64,000 nt of DNA from Aurantimonas coralicida DSM 14790 (GTDB lineage: Bacteria; Pseudomonadota; Alphaproteobacteria; Rhizobiales; Rhizobiaceae), in the NCBI RefSeq assembly GCF_000421645.1, contig NZ_ATXK01000008.1, positions 62,001-126,000 on the forward strand, in the 5' to 3' direction. Below the pieces are notes generated by a model. The model was not told the DNA's origin. It searched no databases and saw only the letters and a list, made by a program, of their open reading frames with translations. Positions 29,434 through 38,062 of the stretch are shown here, one piece after another. Position 1 is the stretch's first letter. Each line of letters begins with the position of its first letter. A program made the position numbers and the translations under genes.

Positions 29434-30705
29434 TCAGCGGCGACCGCCGCGGGCGACGCGCTCGATCTCCTCGCGGACCAGCCGCTCGACGAGGCGCGGC
29501 AGGTTGTCGTCGAGCCATTCCTGCAGCATCGGCCGCAGCATCTGGCGGACGGTCTCGTCCATGGTGCGCATCTGCTCGTCGCGGATGACGCGGGCGAGAT
29601 CCTCGAACGACCCGGCGATGCGCTCGCCGGCCTCATGCGAGACAAGGGCGTGGATGTCGGCCGCAGTCGTCGCCGCCACCGGTGCGGACGGCGCCGCCGG
29701 CGCCTCGACAGCTTCCGCGGCCTTGGCCTCGACCTCAGCCGGCTCGTGCGCCTGCGACGACGGGCGCGCGGTCATGGCGGGAGCCTCTTCGGCCTCCCGG
29801 TCCTCGTCCTCGGCGCTATCGCCGACGACGGAATCTGTTGCCACATCGACGTCGGCGTCGGCCCGGCCCGCCTCGAACAGGCCGGCCCGGTCGAGAAGCT
29901 CGCTGGCGAACTCGTCCTCGTCGAACTCGCCGAGATAATCGGCTGGCTCGTCGGCTTCGGCCGAAACCTCGGCAGCGGACGATGTTGCAATGGACCCGGC
30001 CGGCATCGGTGCAGCCTGCGCGGAGGCCATCGCCTCCGCCGGCTCCAGCCGCGCTTCAGCAGGCACTTCGTCTTCGTCGTCAGTGGCAGCCATGGCAGAG
30101 ACATCGGCAACGGAATCGCGCACCGCGTCCGTCCGGCGCTCGGACGCCGCGGCGAGCGAGGCAGCCTGCAGCCGGGCCGACGACAGCGCCGTCACGTCTT
30201 CTAAGATGTCCGCGTCGGTCGCATCCGCCGCATTGCCCAGGCGGCCGTCATGGGCCGCAACCGCCTGTCGGACGGCCGTCTCGACCTCGTCTTCGACCAT
30301 GTCCAGCGAGAGGCCCGGGCCGGACGACATCCCGGCGTCGTCTGCGACATCCTCATCGTCCGCGACCGGCGCCGCGGGCGGCACGATCCCGAGCTTGGGC
30401 CGGGGGGCCTGACGCACCGTATCGTTGGCCGGGCGTCCGAGCCCGTCGAAGCCCGAGACCTCGTCGCGCTCGGCCTGAACCGGTGCCGGGTTCTCGAGGC
30501 GCGGCTCCGTCAGCGCGGGCCTGGAACCCTGCTGCGCGCGCATTGCCGGCTCGCCAGCCTGCATATCATCGCGCTCGACCGAAGCGGCCGGCTTGGCCGC
30601 AGCCCGGCGCGAGGGGGACTTCTCCTCGCCGCTTTCGATGATACGCCGGATGGAGGCCAGGATCTCGTCCATGGACGGTTCCCGTGCCGGTAGAGCATTG
30701 CTCAT
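29434..30705 (-). CDS. popZ: PopZ-family polar organising protein, long form
   Basis: A 423-residue protein with the PopZ/DUF2497 layout. The short amino-terminal motif MDEILASIRRII (residues 12-23) is followed by a very long acidic Ala/Glu/Asp/Pro linker and a C-terminal helical domain of about 80 residues (MDETVRQMLRPMLQEWLDDN, then LPRLVERLVREEIERVA). PopZ self-assembles into a condensate at the cell pole that tethers chromosome-partitioning and signalling proteins. The linker is much longer than in Caulobacter PopZ (about 177 residues in all). The start at 30705 is preceded by gggag; the frame remains open upstream. Confidence 0.88.
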   Translation of the reverse strand: MSNALPAREPSMDEILASIRRIIESGEEKSPSRRAAAKPAASVERDDMQAGEPAMRAQQGSRPALTEPRLENPAPVQAERDEVSGFDGLGRPANDTVRQAPRPKLGIVPPAAPVADDEDVADDAGMSSGPGLSLDMVEDEVETAVRQAVAAHDGRLGNAADATDADILEDVTALSSARLQAASLAAASERRTDAVRDSVADVSAMAATDDEDEVPAEARLEPAEAMASAQAAPMPAGSIATSSAAEVSAEADEPADYLGEFDEDEFASELLDRAGLFEAGRADADVDVATDSVVGDSAEDEDREAEEAPAMTARPSSQAHEPAEVEAKAAEAVEAPAAPSAPVAATTAADIHALVSHEAGERIAGSFEDLARVIRDEQMRTMDETVRQMLRPMLQEWLDDNLPRLVERLVREEIERVARGGRR

Positions 30706-30776
30706 GACGAGCTCCCGCAAAATTGGGCGACAGGCGCAGACCCTATCGCTCGAATCATGCGTGAAGCCTAAGCGCA

Positions 30777-30808
30777 AAGGGCCTCGACGGGAATCCCGCA
30801 AGGCCCTT
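30777..30808 (-). terminator. Hairpin downstream of tolC
   Basis: An inverted repeat with arms aagggcct and aggccctt, and an inner cggga/tcccg pair, lies in the 187-base gap between tolC and popZ. On the minus strand it is followed only by a weak T-rich stretch. It could reduce read-through from tolC into popZ. Confidence 0.45.
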
Positions 30809-30892
30809 CAGCGTCTCTATCACCAGCTTCTTGCAGCGTGCTGTTGCCGGCCGGACTCGCTTCGCGGGGTCCGGCGCTCGCCCGATCGAGGC

Positions 30893-32305
30893 TCAGCGGC
30901 CGTCGGGGGTGCGCAGGCCGAACCACTTGTCCTCGACCGCCTCGTAATGCTCGGTCGGCCGATAGACATTCGCCACGAGGTTGAGGCGCTCGGCGGACAG
31001 GCGGCCGATGGCCGACAGAACGGCATAGCCGGCGACGACCTCGTCGCGGGTCGAACCGGCCAGCAGGATCTGCGCCGAGATTACGTCGGCCTGGGAGTTC
31101 AACACGTCCAGCGTGGTGCGCTGGCCTACATTGCGCTCCTCGATGACGCCGTTGAGGGCGAGCCGCGCCGCGTCGACCTGGGCCCGGTAGCCCGTGATGT
31201 TGGCCCGCGCCGCCTGCAGCTGCGCCCATGACGTCGCCACCGCGGCACGCACCTGATCACGGGCGCCATCCACTTCGATGCGCCGCTGGCCGAGCACTTC
31301 CTTGGCCTGGCGCACGACGGAACTGGCGCGACCGCCCTGATAGATCGGGATCGTCAGCTGCGCCCCGACCGAGGCGGAGACCTCGTTCTGGGTGTTCACG
31401 CGCACGCCCGGCAGGCTGGACGGGTCACGCTCGTTGAGCGCGTAAGTGTCATCGACACGGCCGGTCAGGCTGAGCTCGGGTAGGAAGGCGCCTTCCGCCG
31501 ACTTCACCTGGAAGGCCGCCGCGTCAACCGCTGCCAGCGTCGCCTGGATCGCCGGATGCTCCGCCTGAGAAATGCGGAAGGCCTCGTCGACCGAGCGCGG
31601 CAGCACGCCGGACGGCAGCGTGCCGGCAACCAGATTATCGGGCGAATCGCCAATGATGTCGAAATAGGTCGCCTCGCTGGACGCCACCTGCGCCAGCGCG
31701 CTGTTCAGAAGCGCCGTTGCGAGCGCCTGCTGCGATTCGGCCTGGGCGACGTCGGTCCGCGTGCCTTCGCCGACTTCGAACCGTGCGCCGGCGGCCCGCA
31801 CCTGCTCTTCGAGGAAGCCGAGATTTTCGCGGCGCAGCGCGGCGATGCGCCGGTCACGCAGGACATTCATGTAGGCGCTGGCAGCATCGAACAGGACGTT
31901 CTGTTCGGTGTTGGACAGATTGCCGCGCGCTGCCCGGATCTGGGCCTGCGCCGCGGCGACGTTGTTCTGGGTCTGGAAGCCGTCGAAGATCGTCTGGTTC
32001 AGCTGCACACCGAAACCGATCGAGTCGGTCCGGTCGCGAATCCGCGGCAGGTCGTCGCCACGGGTCGTGCGGCTGCGGCTGGCATTCGCCGAACCGACGC
32101 CGCTGATGAAGGGCCTGAGCGCCGAGCGGGCCTGCGGCACGTTCTCGTCAGTCGCGCGGAGCTGGGCGCGGGCGGCATTGAGATCCTGATTGAACTTGTA
32201 GGCCTTTGCGAGCGCCCCGGTCAGCGTTTCCGCCAGCGCCCCACTGGGAGAGGACAACAGCGTGCCCGCGGCCAGAAGCGCGGCAATCACAGTCTTGCCG
32301 ATCAA
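30893..32305 (-). CDS. tolC: TolC family outer-membrane efflux channel
   Basis: A 470-residue type I secretion/efflux outer-membrane factor. A signal peptide (VIAALLAAGTLLSSPSGALA) is followed by two repeated helical-hairpin halves, each with the family-type segments YKFNQDLNAARAQLRA and LNQTIFDGFQTQNNVAAA in the first half and LTIPIYQGGRASSVVRQAKE in the second. No inner-membrane pump or adaptor lies in the window, so this is probably the general TolC shared by several pumps. It lies between popZ and a pcm-like gene. Confidence 0.93.
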   Translation of the reverse strand: MIGKTVIAALLAAGTLLSSPSGALAETLTGALAKAYKFNQDLNAARAQLRATDENVPQARSALRPFISGVGSANASRSRTTRGDDLPRIRDRTDSIGFGVQLNQTIFDGFQTQNNVAAAQAQIRAARGNLSNTEQNVLFDAASAYMNVLRDRRIAALRRENLGFLEEQVRAAGARFEVGEGTRTDVAQAESQQALATALLNSALAQVASSEATYFDIIGDSPDNLVAGTLPSGVLPRSVDEAFRISQAEHPAIQATLAAVDAAAFQVKSAEGAFLPELSLTGRVDDTYALNERDPSSLPGVRVNTQNEVSASVGAQLTIPIYQGGRASSVVRQAKEVLGQRRIEVDGARDQVRAAVATSWAQLQAARANITGYRAQVDAARLALNGVIEERNVGQRTTLDVLNSQADVISAQILLAGSTRDEVVAGYAVLSAIGRLSAERLNLVANVYRPTEHYEAVEDKWFGLRTPDGR

Positions 32306-32503
32306 TGTTCATACTCCATGACGCGGCCCACTTAGGTAACGGTCACCGCCCCCGCCCCGACGTCTCCCGGAAACGTCAGACCCGGGAATGCCATTTGAGG
32401 TTTGGGGCATACTAATCAGGCGCACGGCCGATCGATCAAGCGACACGGCCCCCTGCCCGGCATTTGTTTCGCGAATCGGCAAATCTGCAACGATGCTGAT
32501 CGC

Positions 32504-33166
32504 TCAGAAGGCGAACTCGGCCTTCCTCTGAAAGCCCGGCAGCGGCCGGATGCTGCAGTTGAATCCGAACCGGCTGCCGACGACGCCGTTGTCGTCCTTG
32601 AAGTAGAGCTTGGCTTCCGCCGCATTGCCCTGCCCCTCGACGACGACCAGACGGCCACCATCCCGAAGCTGTTCGAGCAGGGTTTCAGGCAGGATGTCGA
32701 CAGAACCTTGCACGAAAATGACGTCGAACGGCGCTTCCGACGGATAGCCTTCGTTCAGCGGGCCTTCGACGACGGCGCAGGTGACATAGTCGAGCCGGGC
32801 GAGGTTCTCGGTCGCCGCTTCCGCAAGCTCCGGATCCTGCTCCAGCGAGACCACCGAGCCGGCCAGATGCGACAGCACCGCCGACGAATATCCGGTGCCG
32901 CAACCGACATCGAGAACGACGTCGTCGGGACGGATCGCGGCGAGCTGGATCAGCTTGGCGAAGGGGGAGGCTTCCATGATGAAGCGGCCGTTGCCGAGCG
33001 GCACGTCCTCGTCGATATAGGCCAGCGGCTTGCGCGCGGCCGGCACGAACTCTTCGCGCGGCACCTCGAGGAAGGCCCGCAGGATCTCGTGGCGGGTCAC
33101 GTCGGTGGTGCGAATCTGGTTGTCCACCATCCGCGTACGGGCGGCATCAAAGTCCATGGTCGACAT
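32504..33166 (-). CDS. Protein-L-isoaspartate O-methyltransferase family protein, second copy
   Basis: A 220-residue PCMT-family methyltransferase with the SAM motif VVLDVGCGTGYSSAVLSHLA, an amino-terminal MVDNQIRTTDVTRHEILRAF and the segment EEFVPAARKPLAYIDEDVPL. It differs clearly from the pcm at 8875-9537; the YIDEDVPLGNGRF segment replaces the usual Y-D.A-PI signature. A member of this branch commonly precedes tolC in Rhizobiales. Whether it repairs isoaspartate is not established. Confidence 0.85.
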   Translation of the reverse strand: MSTMDFDAARTRMVDNQIRTTDVTRHEILRAFLEVPREEFVPAARKPLAYIDEDVPLGNGRFIMEASPFAKLIQLAAIRPDDVVLDVGCGTGYSSAVLSHLAGSVVSLEQDPELAEAATENLARLDYVTCAVVEGPLNEGYPSEAPFDVIFVQGSVDILPETLLEQLRDGGRLVVVEGQGNAAEAKLYFKDDNGVVGSRFGFNCSIRPLPGFQRKAEFAF

Positions 33167-33379
33167 TCCGATCTCTCGTCGCCGTTTCGCCTTGTTCTCT
33201 GTCGTTTCCTTAGTCGCGCCCTAGAAGCGAGGCAAGGCGAAGATCGCCGCAACGCACCGTTCGGCGTTGCGGCGTGACAGAAAACCGGGGCTGCCGGCGT
33301 GCCGGCATGACGATGTTCGCAGATCGGATCGGAGGGGCTTGCGAGAGCCCAATCAAATCAGTAGGTACAGCGCCGGTGA

Positions 33380-33453
33380 GGCCTCGTGGCGGAGTGGTTA
33401 CGCAGAGGACTGCAAATCCTTGCACGGGGGTTCGATTCCCTCCGAGGCCTCCA
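33380..33453 (+). tRNA. tRNA-Cys (GCA)
   Basis: A 74-base cloverleaf: acceptor ggcctcg/cgaggcc, anticodon loop ctgcaaa giving GCA, T-arm with ttcgatt, discriminator T and encoded CCA. Discriminator U is an identity element of tRNA-Cys. No integrase or repeat lies next to it. Confidence 0.95.
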
Positions 33454-33525
33454 GCTTTCTCCCCCTACATTGTATTCACGACAGTTCGACGACCGGCGGC
33501 ACCATCGCCTGTCAGCGCATGCGGC

Positions 33526-33810
33526 TTACTGGGCCGGGAAGAAGCGCGGGCCGATCAGGCGATAGCCTTCGGCGGTGCGCTCGACGGGCTCCTGCGGCGC
33601 GATGTTGCGGATGGTTTCCGGCCGCGGCGTCGGGATCGGCACGCCGTTGGACGCACTCTTGATGCTGCGGCTCTCGCGCGGCTCGACCGACAGCGACGCC
33701 ATCTCGATCATCCCCTGCGACAGGGAATCGCCGGAGGTCGACTGCGCGATGGCCGGAACCGTGAAGAGCGCTGCTGCCAGGATCGGGGCTGCCGCAAGCT
33801 GCTTGAACAT
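33526..33810 (-). CDS. Small secreted protein of unknown function
   Basis: A 94-residue protein beginning with a signal peptide (FKQLAAAPILAAALFTVPAIA, cleavage likely after AIA). The mature part is polar, with IPTPRPETIRNIAPQEPVER, and ends YRLIGPRFFPAQ. A gaggcgg ribosome binding site precedes the ATG at 33810. I do not recognise a family. It stands alone between tRNA-Cys and a LysR gene on the same strand. Confidence 0.7.
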   Translation of the reverse strand: MFKQLAAAPILAAALFTVPAIAQSTSGDSLSQGMIEMASLSVEPRESRSIKSASNGVPIPTPRPETIRNIAPQEPVERTAEGYRLIGPRFFPAQ

Positions 33811-33888
33811 TGTATCCGCCTCTCATTCGTTTGTTGGAAAGCGAAAGGGGTCGAAGCGGAATTCGGTTCCAGATGAGCGACTTGGCGC

Positions 33889-34830
33889 TCAGGCGACGGT
33901 TTGCGATTCGTATACGGCCGCGCGCTTGCGCCGCATCACCTCCGGCAGCGTGTCGATCAGGTGATCCACCAGCAGCCGCACGGCCGGCAGCATGCCGCGC
34001 CGCGACGTGAACAGAAGATGCACCATGCTCTCGCCGGCATGATAATCCGGCAGCACCCGGACCAGCGCGCCCGAGGCGAGCGCGTCGTAGCAGACCGCCT
34101 GGGGCAGCATCGCGACGCCCAGCCCTTCGATGGCGGCCTCGCGGGAGACGGCGAAGTCGTTGACCAGCAGCCGGGGTTCGTGGCGGATCCGCACCGGCCG
34201 GTCGGCGCCGTCATAGAGCTCCCAAATGCTCTGGTCCTGCGTCTTCTGATGGGCGATCGTCGGCAGGCCGGCCAGATCCTCCGGTCGCGCGATGGGTGGA
34301 TGCGCCGCTAGGAAGGCCGGGCTCGCCACCAGGACGATGCCGATCGGGCCCAGCTTGCGCGCCACCAGGTCGGAGTTCTCCTCGAAGGCGAGATTGGCGC
34401 GGATCACCACGTCGACCCGCTCCGCAATGAGATCGATGGTCTCCAGCGACACCAGCAATTGCAGCCGCACCTTGGGATAGGCCGCGAAGAACGCCGGCAG
34501 CACGCCGGCCAGCGCATGTTCGCCAAAGCCCGGCGGGCAGCCGAGCCGAACCAGCCCGCGCGGCTCGGCGGTCAGGGTCTGGGCCGCCTCCTCGGCCGCC
34601 TCGGCTTCGGCGAGCGCCGCACGGCAATGGCCGTAGAATACGTCGCCGACCGCCGTCAGCGACAGCCGACGGGCCGAGCGCTCCAAGAGCTGGACATCGA
34701 GCCGCTGCTCCAGAGCCGCGACGCGGCGGCTCAGCTTCGACTTTGGAATGCCCAGCGCCCGGCCCGCCGCGGCAAAGCCTCCATGGCGCACCACGGCCTC
34801 GAAATAGAAGAGGTCATCGAGATTGGGCAT
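33889..34830 (-). CDS. LysR family transcriptional regulator
   Basis: A 313-residue regulator. The amino-terminal helix-turn-helix reads FYFEAVVRHGGFAAAGRALG followed by IPKSKLSRRVAALEQRLDVQ, typical of the LysR group that shares the IPKSKLSRR motif; the substrate-binding domain fills the rest. The start at 34830 (MPNLDDLFYFEAVV) fits the family start; an ATG 13 codons upstream is less likely. It is divergent from the small secreted protein at 34979, which is therefore a candidate target. Confidence 0.9.
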   Translation of the reverse strand: MPNLDDLFYFEAVVRHGGFAAAGRALGIPKSKLSRRVAALEQRLDVQLLERSARRLSLTAVGDVFYGHCRAALAEAEAAEEAAQTLTAEPRGLVRLGCPPGFGEHALAGVLPAFFAAYPKVRLQLLVSLETIDLIAERVDVVIRANLAFEENSDLVARKLGPIGIVLVASPAFLAAHPPIARPEDLAGLPTIAHQKTQDQSIWELYDGADRPVRIRHEPRLLVNDFAVSREAAIEGLGVAMLPQAVCYDALASGALVRVLPDYHAGESMVHLLFTSRRGMLPAVRLLVDHLIDTLPEVMRRKRAAVYESQTVA

Positions 34831-34978
34831 GCGTTCCACCAGTAGGACGACGAGTTGCAATTCCGCCATCTACCACCGGGAGCGTTCCAACAATAGGTCT
34901 GATGCATCGCATCATTAGCGGGTTTTCGGATGCTGCCAAGCGCAGTCCGCCGGAGCCCCAAACCAAGGGACCATTGCC

Positions 34979-35278
34979 ATGAAGACGCTTTCGCTCCTCG
35001 CCGCAGGCCTCGCGGCATCCCTCGCCTTCGCCGCTCCGGCCTCGGCCCAGCTCGCCTCCACCGGCGACGTCGGCTATGGCCATTTCTACGGCGAGTTCCA
35101 GTCCGGCCAGCGCGCCGCGGCCGACCGCAACGATGCGGTTCGCAGCGACGCTCGCCGCGTGACCCGCACCGAACGCACGGCCGCACCGCAGACCGCCCGT
35201 GACGCGGCGCGATTCGCGCCCGCCACCCGCACGACCGTCACGCCGCTGGCCTATCAGCCGGTCGCCAACGGCCTGTAA
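34979..35278 (+). CDS. Small secreted basic protein of unknown function
   Basis: A 99-residue protein with a strong signal peptide (LSLLAAGLAASLAFAAPASA, cleavage likely before QLAST). The mature part starts QLASTGDVGYGHFYGEFQSG and is rich in Arg, Thr and Ala. The start has aaggga eleven bases upstream. It is a monocistronic unit: divergent from the LysR gene, 148 bases away, and closed by a strong terminator 39 bases after the stop. No family is recognised. Confidence 0.75.
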   Translation: MKTLSLLAAGLAASLAFAAPASAQLASTGDVGYGHFYGEFQSGQRAAADRNDAVRSDARRVTRTERTAAPQTARDAARFAPATRTTVTPLAYQPVANGL

Positions 35279-35316
35279 TCGGCACCGGAGCATCCTCCCA
35301 GCTCCCGTCGCCCGCG

Positions 35317-35350
35317 GGGCGCTGCCGGACTTGCGGCAGCGCCCTTTTTT
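35317..35350 (+). terminator. Strong rho-independent terminator
   Basis: An 11-base perfect stem (gggcgctgccg with cggcagcgccc), a 6-base loop and a run of six T. It ends the transcript of the small secreted protein gene. Confidence 0.92.
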
Positions 35351-35388
35351 CCGTTGACGATGTTCATGCTTCGTTCCATCTAGCGGGC

Positions 35389-35658
35389 ATGAGCGATACC
35401 AGCAGACCACGATCGGGGACCCTCGGCGAAGCCGCACGCCGCGGCATGCTGGTCACCGCCACATGCCGCAAATGCGGCCATGCCGCCTCGTTCCTGGCGG
35501 TGGACCTGGCCATGGCCGCCGATCCAGCAGGCCCGCTGGAAAAGCTGGCGTTTCGCTGCCGCGAATGCCGCGAACGCGATTGCGAGGTCGAGGCCAGGGA
35601 GCTCGATCGGGACCGCCGTCCGAATATCGTGGTGTGGCGGCCGACGCGGCTGCGCTGA
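35389..35658 (+). CDS. Small zinc-ribbon-like protein of unknown function
   Basis: An 89-residue protein with two cysteine pairs, TCRKCGHAAS at about residues 25-34 and RCRECRERDC at about 56-65, spaced as in a zinc ribbon. The remainder is charged and ends VVWRPTRLR. The start MSDTSRPRSGTLGEAA is taken as the first ATG after the upstream terminator. It may bind nucleic acid, but no family is recognised. Confidence 0.65.
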   Translation: MSDTSRPRSGTLGEAARRGMLVTATCRKCGHAASFLAVDLAMAADPAGPLEKLAFRCRECRERDCEVEARELDRDRRPNIVVWRPTRLR

Positions 35659-35677
35659 CGGGCCGACAACCGCTCGC

Positions 35678-35974
35678 TCAGTTGCGGCGGGTTGCGCGCC
35701 AGCGGCCCCAGCGCACCGCCGTGCGGCGGCGCCACCGCCGCACCGGGCCGAGATCGACCGACAGCACCAGAAGGCCGACGGGAATCATCCAGAAGCCGAC
35801 GATCGGCAGGAAGCCGACGGTGCCGCCCAGGACCAGCGCGGCGCCCGTGGCGATCCGCAGGCCGCGCGAGGCGGGCAGCGGCATGTCGCGCCCCATCACC
35901 GCAATACGGTGCGCCTTGCGGACCGACGCTTCGTCGTGGCCGCCGGCATCGGGCACGTCCTGCTGTTCGTCCAT
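35678..35974 (-). CDS. Small membrane protein of unknown function
   Basis: A 98-residue protein with a polar amino-terminal third, then two closely spaced hydrophobic stretches (LRIATGAALVLGGTVGFLPI and FWMIPVGLLVLSVDLGPVRR) and a very arginine-rich tail (RRWRRRTAVRWGRWRATRRN). It is probably an inner-membrane hairpin with a cytoplasmic basic tail. The start at 35974 is one of several possible; an ATG four codons upstream also works. It is convergent with the zinc-ribbon gene. Confidence 0.6.
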   Translation of the reverse strand: MDEQQDVPDAGGHDEASVRKAHRIAVMGRDMPLPASRGLRIATGAALVLGGTVGFLPIVGFWMIPVGLLVLSVDLGPVRRWRRRTAVRWGRWRATRRN

Positions 35975-36156
35975 GACCTGCGGCATTCCTTGTGGCCCGT
36001 CACCTGCGCTGCGAAATGGGCGCGGCGCCCCGTCCGCACAAGCCTTTGCCGCCCTGTCGGTTTTTCCGCCATGCTGCGATGCGTTTTTTTGCCCGGACGG
36101 GTTGGCAAATGCGCAATCGCTTTGCTATAGGCACGCCAACGCGTTGGACGCGTCAT

Positions 36157-36232
36157 TCCCCGATAGCTCAGTTGGTAGAGCGTTCGACTGTTAATCGAAT
36201 TGTCGCAGGTTCGAGCCCTGCTCGGGGAGCCA
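36157..36232 (+). tRNA. tRNA-Asn (GTT)
   Basis: A 76-base cloverleaf: acceptor tccccga/tcggggA, D-arm gctcagttggtagagc, anticodon loop ctgttaa giving GTT, T-loop ttcgagc, discriminator G and encoded CCA. It is followed eight bases later by a terminator hairpin. Confidence 0.96.
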
Positions 36233-36239
36233 GTTTCTT

Positions 36240-36273
36240 GAAAGCCGTCGGTCTCGCGACCGGCGGCTTTCTT
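36240..36273 (+). terminator. Terminator downstream of tRNA-Asn
   Basis: A 14-base stem (gaaagccgtcggtc with gaccggcggctttc, one G-T pair) closed by a 4-base loop tcgc and followed by a T-rich stretch (ttcgttt). Confidence 0.8.
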
Positions 36274-36430
36274 CGTTTCAGCGCCCTGTTTGCCTTCTGC
36301 CGGACGCAACACGCGCTGCCGCGATTCGGCCCGTTTGGTCGCACCGCCCTCGCCTCTCCGCGCTTTCGCGACACATGGTGCCCCATACCGGGCCGACCGG
36401 ATCACGTCGGGACAAGCGTAGGCAGCATTC

Positions 36431-37882
36431 ATGACGCAGACATCACAGATCGAACCGATCGTCGTCTGGCTTCGGGACGATCTCAGGCTCGACGACAACC
36501 CGGCCCTGGCCGAAGCCGCCGACAGCGGACGCCCGGTCGTGCCGCTTGTTGTTCTCGACGAGGAGAGCGACGGCGTGCGGCCCCTGGGCGGGGCGCACAA
36601 ATGGTGGCTGCATCATTCGCTGAAGCGCTTCGGCAAGGATCTCGCCGACAAGGGGGCGCCGTTGATCCTGCGCCGCGGCAAGGCGCGCGACCATGTCGTC
36701 GACATCGTCGAATCGACCGGCGCCACGACGCTTCTGATGAACCGGCGCTACGACCAGGCCTCGCGCGCCGTCGATGACGCCGTCGAGCAGGCGCTGGGCG
36801 GCGATGTCGAGGTGCAGCGCTTCACCGCCAACATCCTGCACGACCCCGACAAGGTGCGCACCAAGACCGGCGGCTGGTACAAGGTCTATACGCCGTTCTG
36901 GAAGAACCTCGCCGAGCGCGAACCCCGCGATCCGATCGACCCGCCGGACAAGCTCGCAGCGCTCGACGATCAGCCCCGCTCGGACAGGCTGGAGGACTGG
37001 GGCCTGCTACCGACGCGCCCTGACTGGTCCGGCGGCATCGCCGCGTTCTGGGAGGTCGGCGAAGCCGCCGCGCATGAGCGCTTTGAGGAATTCTGCGACG
37101 AATGGCTGGACGATTATCCTAACGGGCGGGACCGTCCGGGGGACGACGCCACCTCGCGCATGTCGCCGCATCTGCGCTGGGGCGAAATCTCGCCCTATCG
37201 GCTCTGGCACACGGCGGAAGCCTATGCGAACCGGCGCAAGACCATTCCGGGCGACGCGCTGAAGACCTTCAAGAAGGAACTGGTCTGGCGCGACTTCAAC
37301 TATCACCTGCTCCACAATTTCGGGCCGCTCGCGACGCAGAACTACAATGAGCGTTTCGACGCCTTCCCCTGGCGCAGCGCCGAGTCCGAGCTGCGGGCCT
37401 GGCAGAAGGGCCTCACCGGCTACCCCATCGTCGATGCCGGCATGCGCCAGCTCTGGGAATGCGGTTGGATGCACAACCGCGTGCGGATGATCGTCGGCTC
37501 CTTCCTCACCAAGGACCTGCTGATCGACTGGCGCGAGGGCGAGCGCTGGTTCTGGGATACGCTGGTCGATGGCGACATCGCCTCGAACACCGCCCAGTGG
37601 CAGTGGATCGGCGGCAGCGGCGCCGACGCCCAGCCCTATTTTCGGGTCTTCAATCCGGTCACACAGAGCCAGCGCTTCGATGGCGACGGCGACTATATTC
37701 GCCGTTTCGTGCCCGAACTCGCCGATCTGCCGGACAAGGCCCTGCACGCGCCCTGGGAGGCCGATGCCGACACCCTGGCCGAGGCCGGGGTGGAACTGGG
37801 CAAGACCTATCCGAAGCCGATCGTCGACCACGGGACGGCGCGCAAGCGGGCGCTCGACGCCTATGGCGAAGTGAAGGGCTGA
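36431..37882 (+). CDS. phrB: Deoxyribodipyrimidine photolyase
   Basis: A 483-residue cryptochrome/photolyase flavoprotein that repairs UV-induced pyrimidine dimers with light. The amino-terminal alpha/beta antenna domain starts PIVVWLRDDLRLDDNPALAE. The C-terminal FAD domain shows MSPHLRWGEISPYRLWH, FKKELVWRDFNYHLL, GYPIVDAGMRQLWECGWMHN and QWQWIGGSGADAQPYFRVFN, the usual class I signatures. It is monocistronic, about 200 bases after tRNA-Asn. Confidence 0.95.
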   Translation: MTQTSQIEPIVVWLRDDLRLDDNPALAEAADSGRPVVPLVVLDEESDGVRPLGGAHKWWLHHSLKRFGKDLADKGAPLILRRGKARDHVVDIVESTGATTLLMNRRYDQASRAVDDAVEQALGGDVEVQRFTANILHDPDKVRTKTGGWYKVYTPFWKNLAEREPRDPIDPPDKLAALDDQPRSDRLEDWGLLPTRPDWSGGIAAFWEVGEAAAHERFEEFCDEWLDDYPNGRDRPGDDATSRMSPHLRWGEISPYRLWHTAEAYANRRKTIPGDALKTFKKELVWRDFNYHLLHNFGPLATQNYNERFDAFPWRSAESELRAWQKGLTGYPIVDAGMRQLWECGWMHNRVRMIVGSFLTKDLLIDWREGERWFWDTLVDGDIASNTAQWQWIGGSGADAQPYFRVFNPVTQSQRFDGDGDYIRRFVPELADLPDKALHAPWEADADTLAEAGVELGKTYPKPIVDHGTARKRALDAYGEVKG

Positions 37883-38062
37883 GCCGACCGGACGCCGCCG
37901 TCCCCGCCGTTACCGATTCGGTCGCCGCCTCGGCAGGCGGCCAGTGATTCCCGGTGCGCGGCGGCAGACAAGTTTCCCGTCACGGCAATCATTGCCTTGC
38001 CACCCCCACCCACCGGTCATAGTTTCGCGGCAGCATTCCGCATCCCGCCAATCAGGTCCCAG

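Noticed and set aside
26399-29938. A plus-strand open frame of about 1,180 codons over valS
   Set aside because: It mirrors the third-position GC bias of valS on the other strand, lacks a ribosome binding site and has no family features.
33380-36232. The region between tRNA-Cys and tRNA-Asn as a possible integrated island
   Set aside because: No integrase, no repeat of the tRNA 3' ends and no change of base composition were seen; the genes between look chromosomal.
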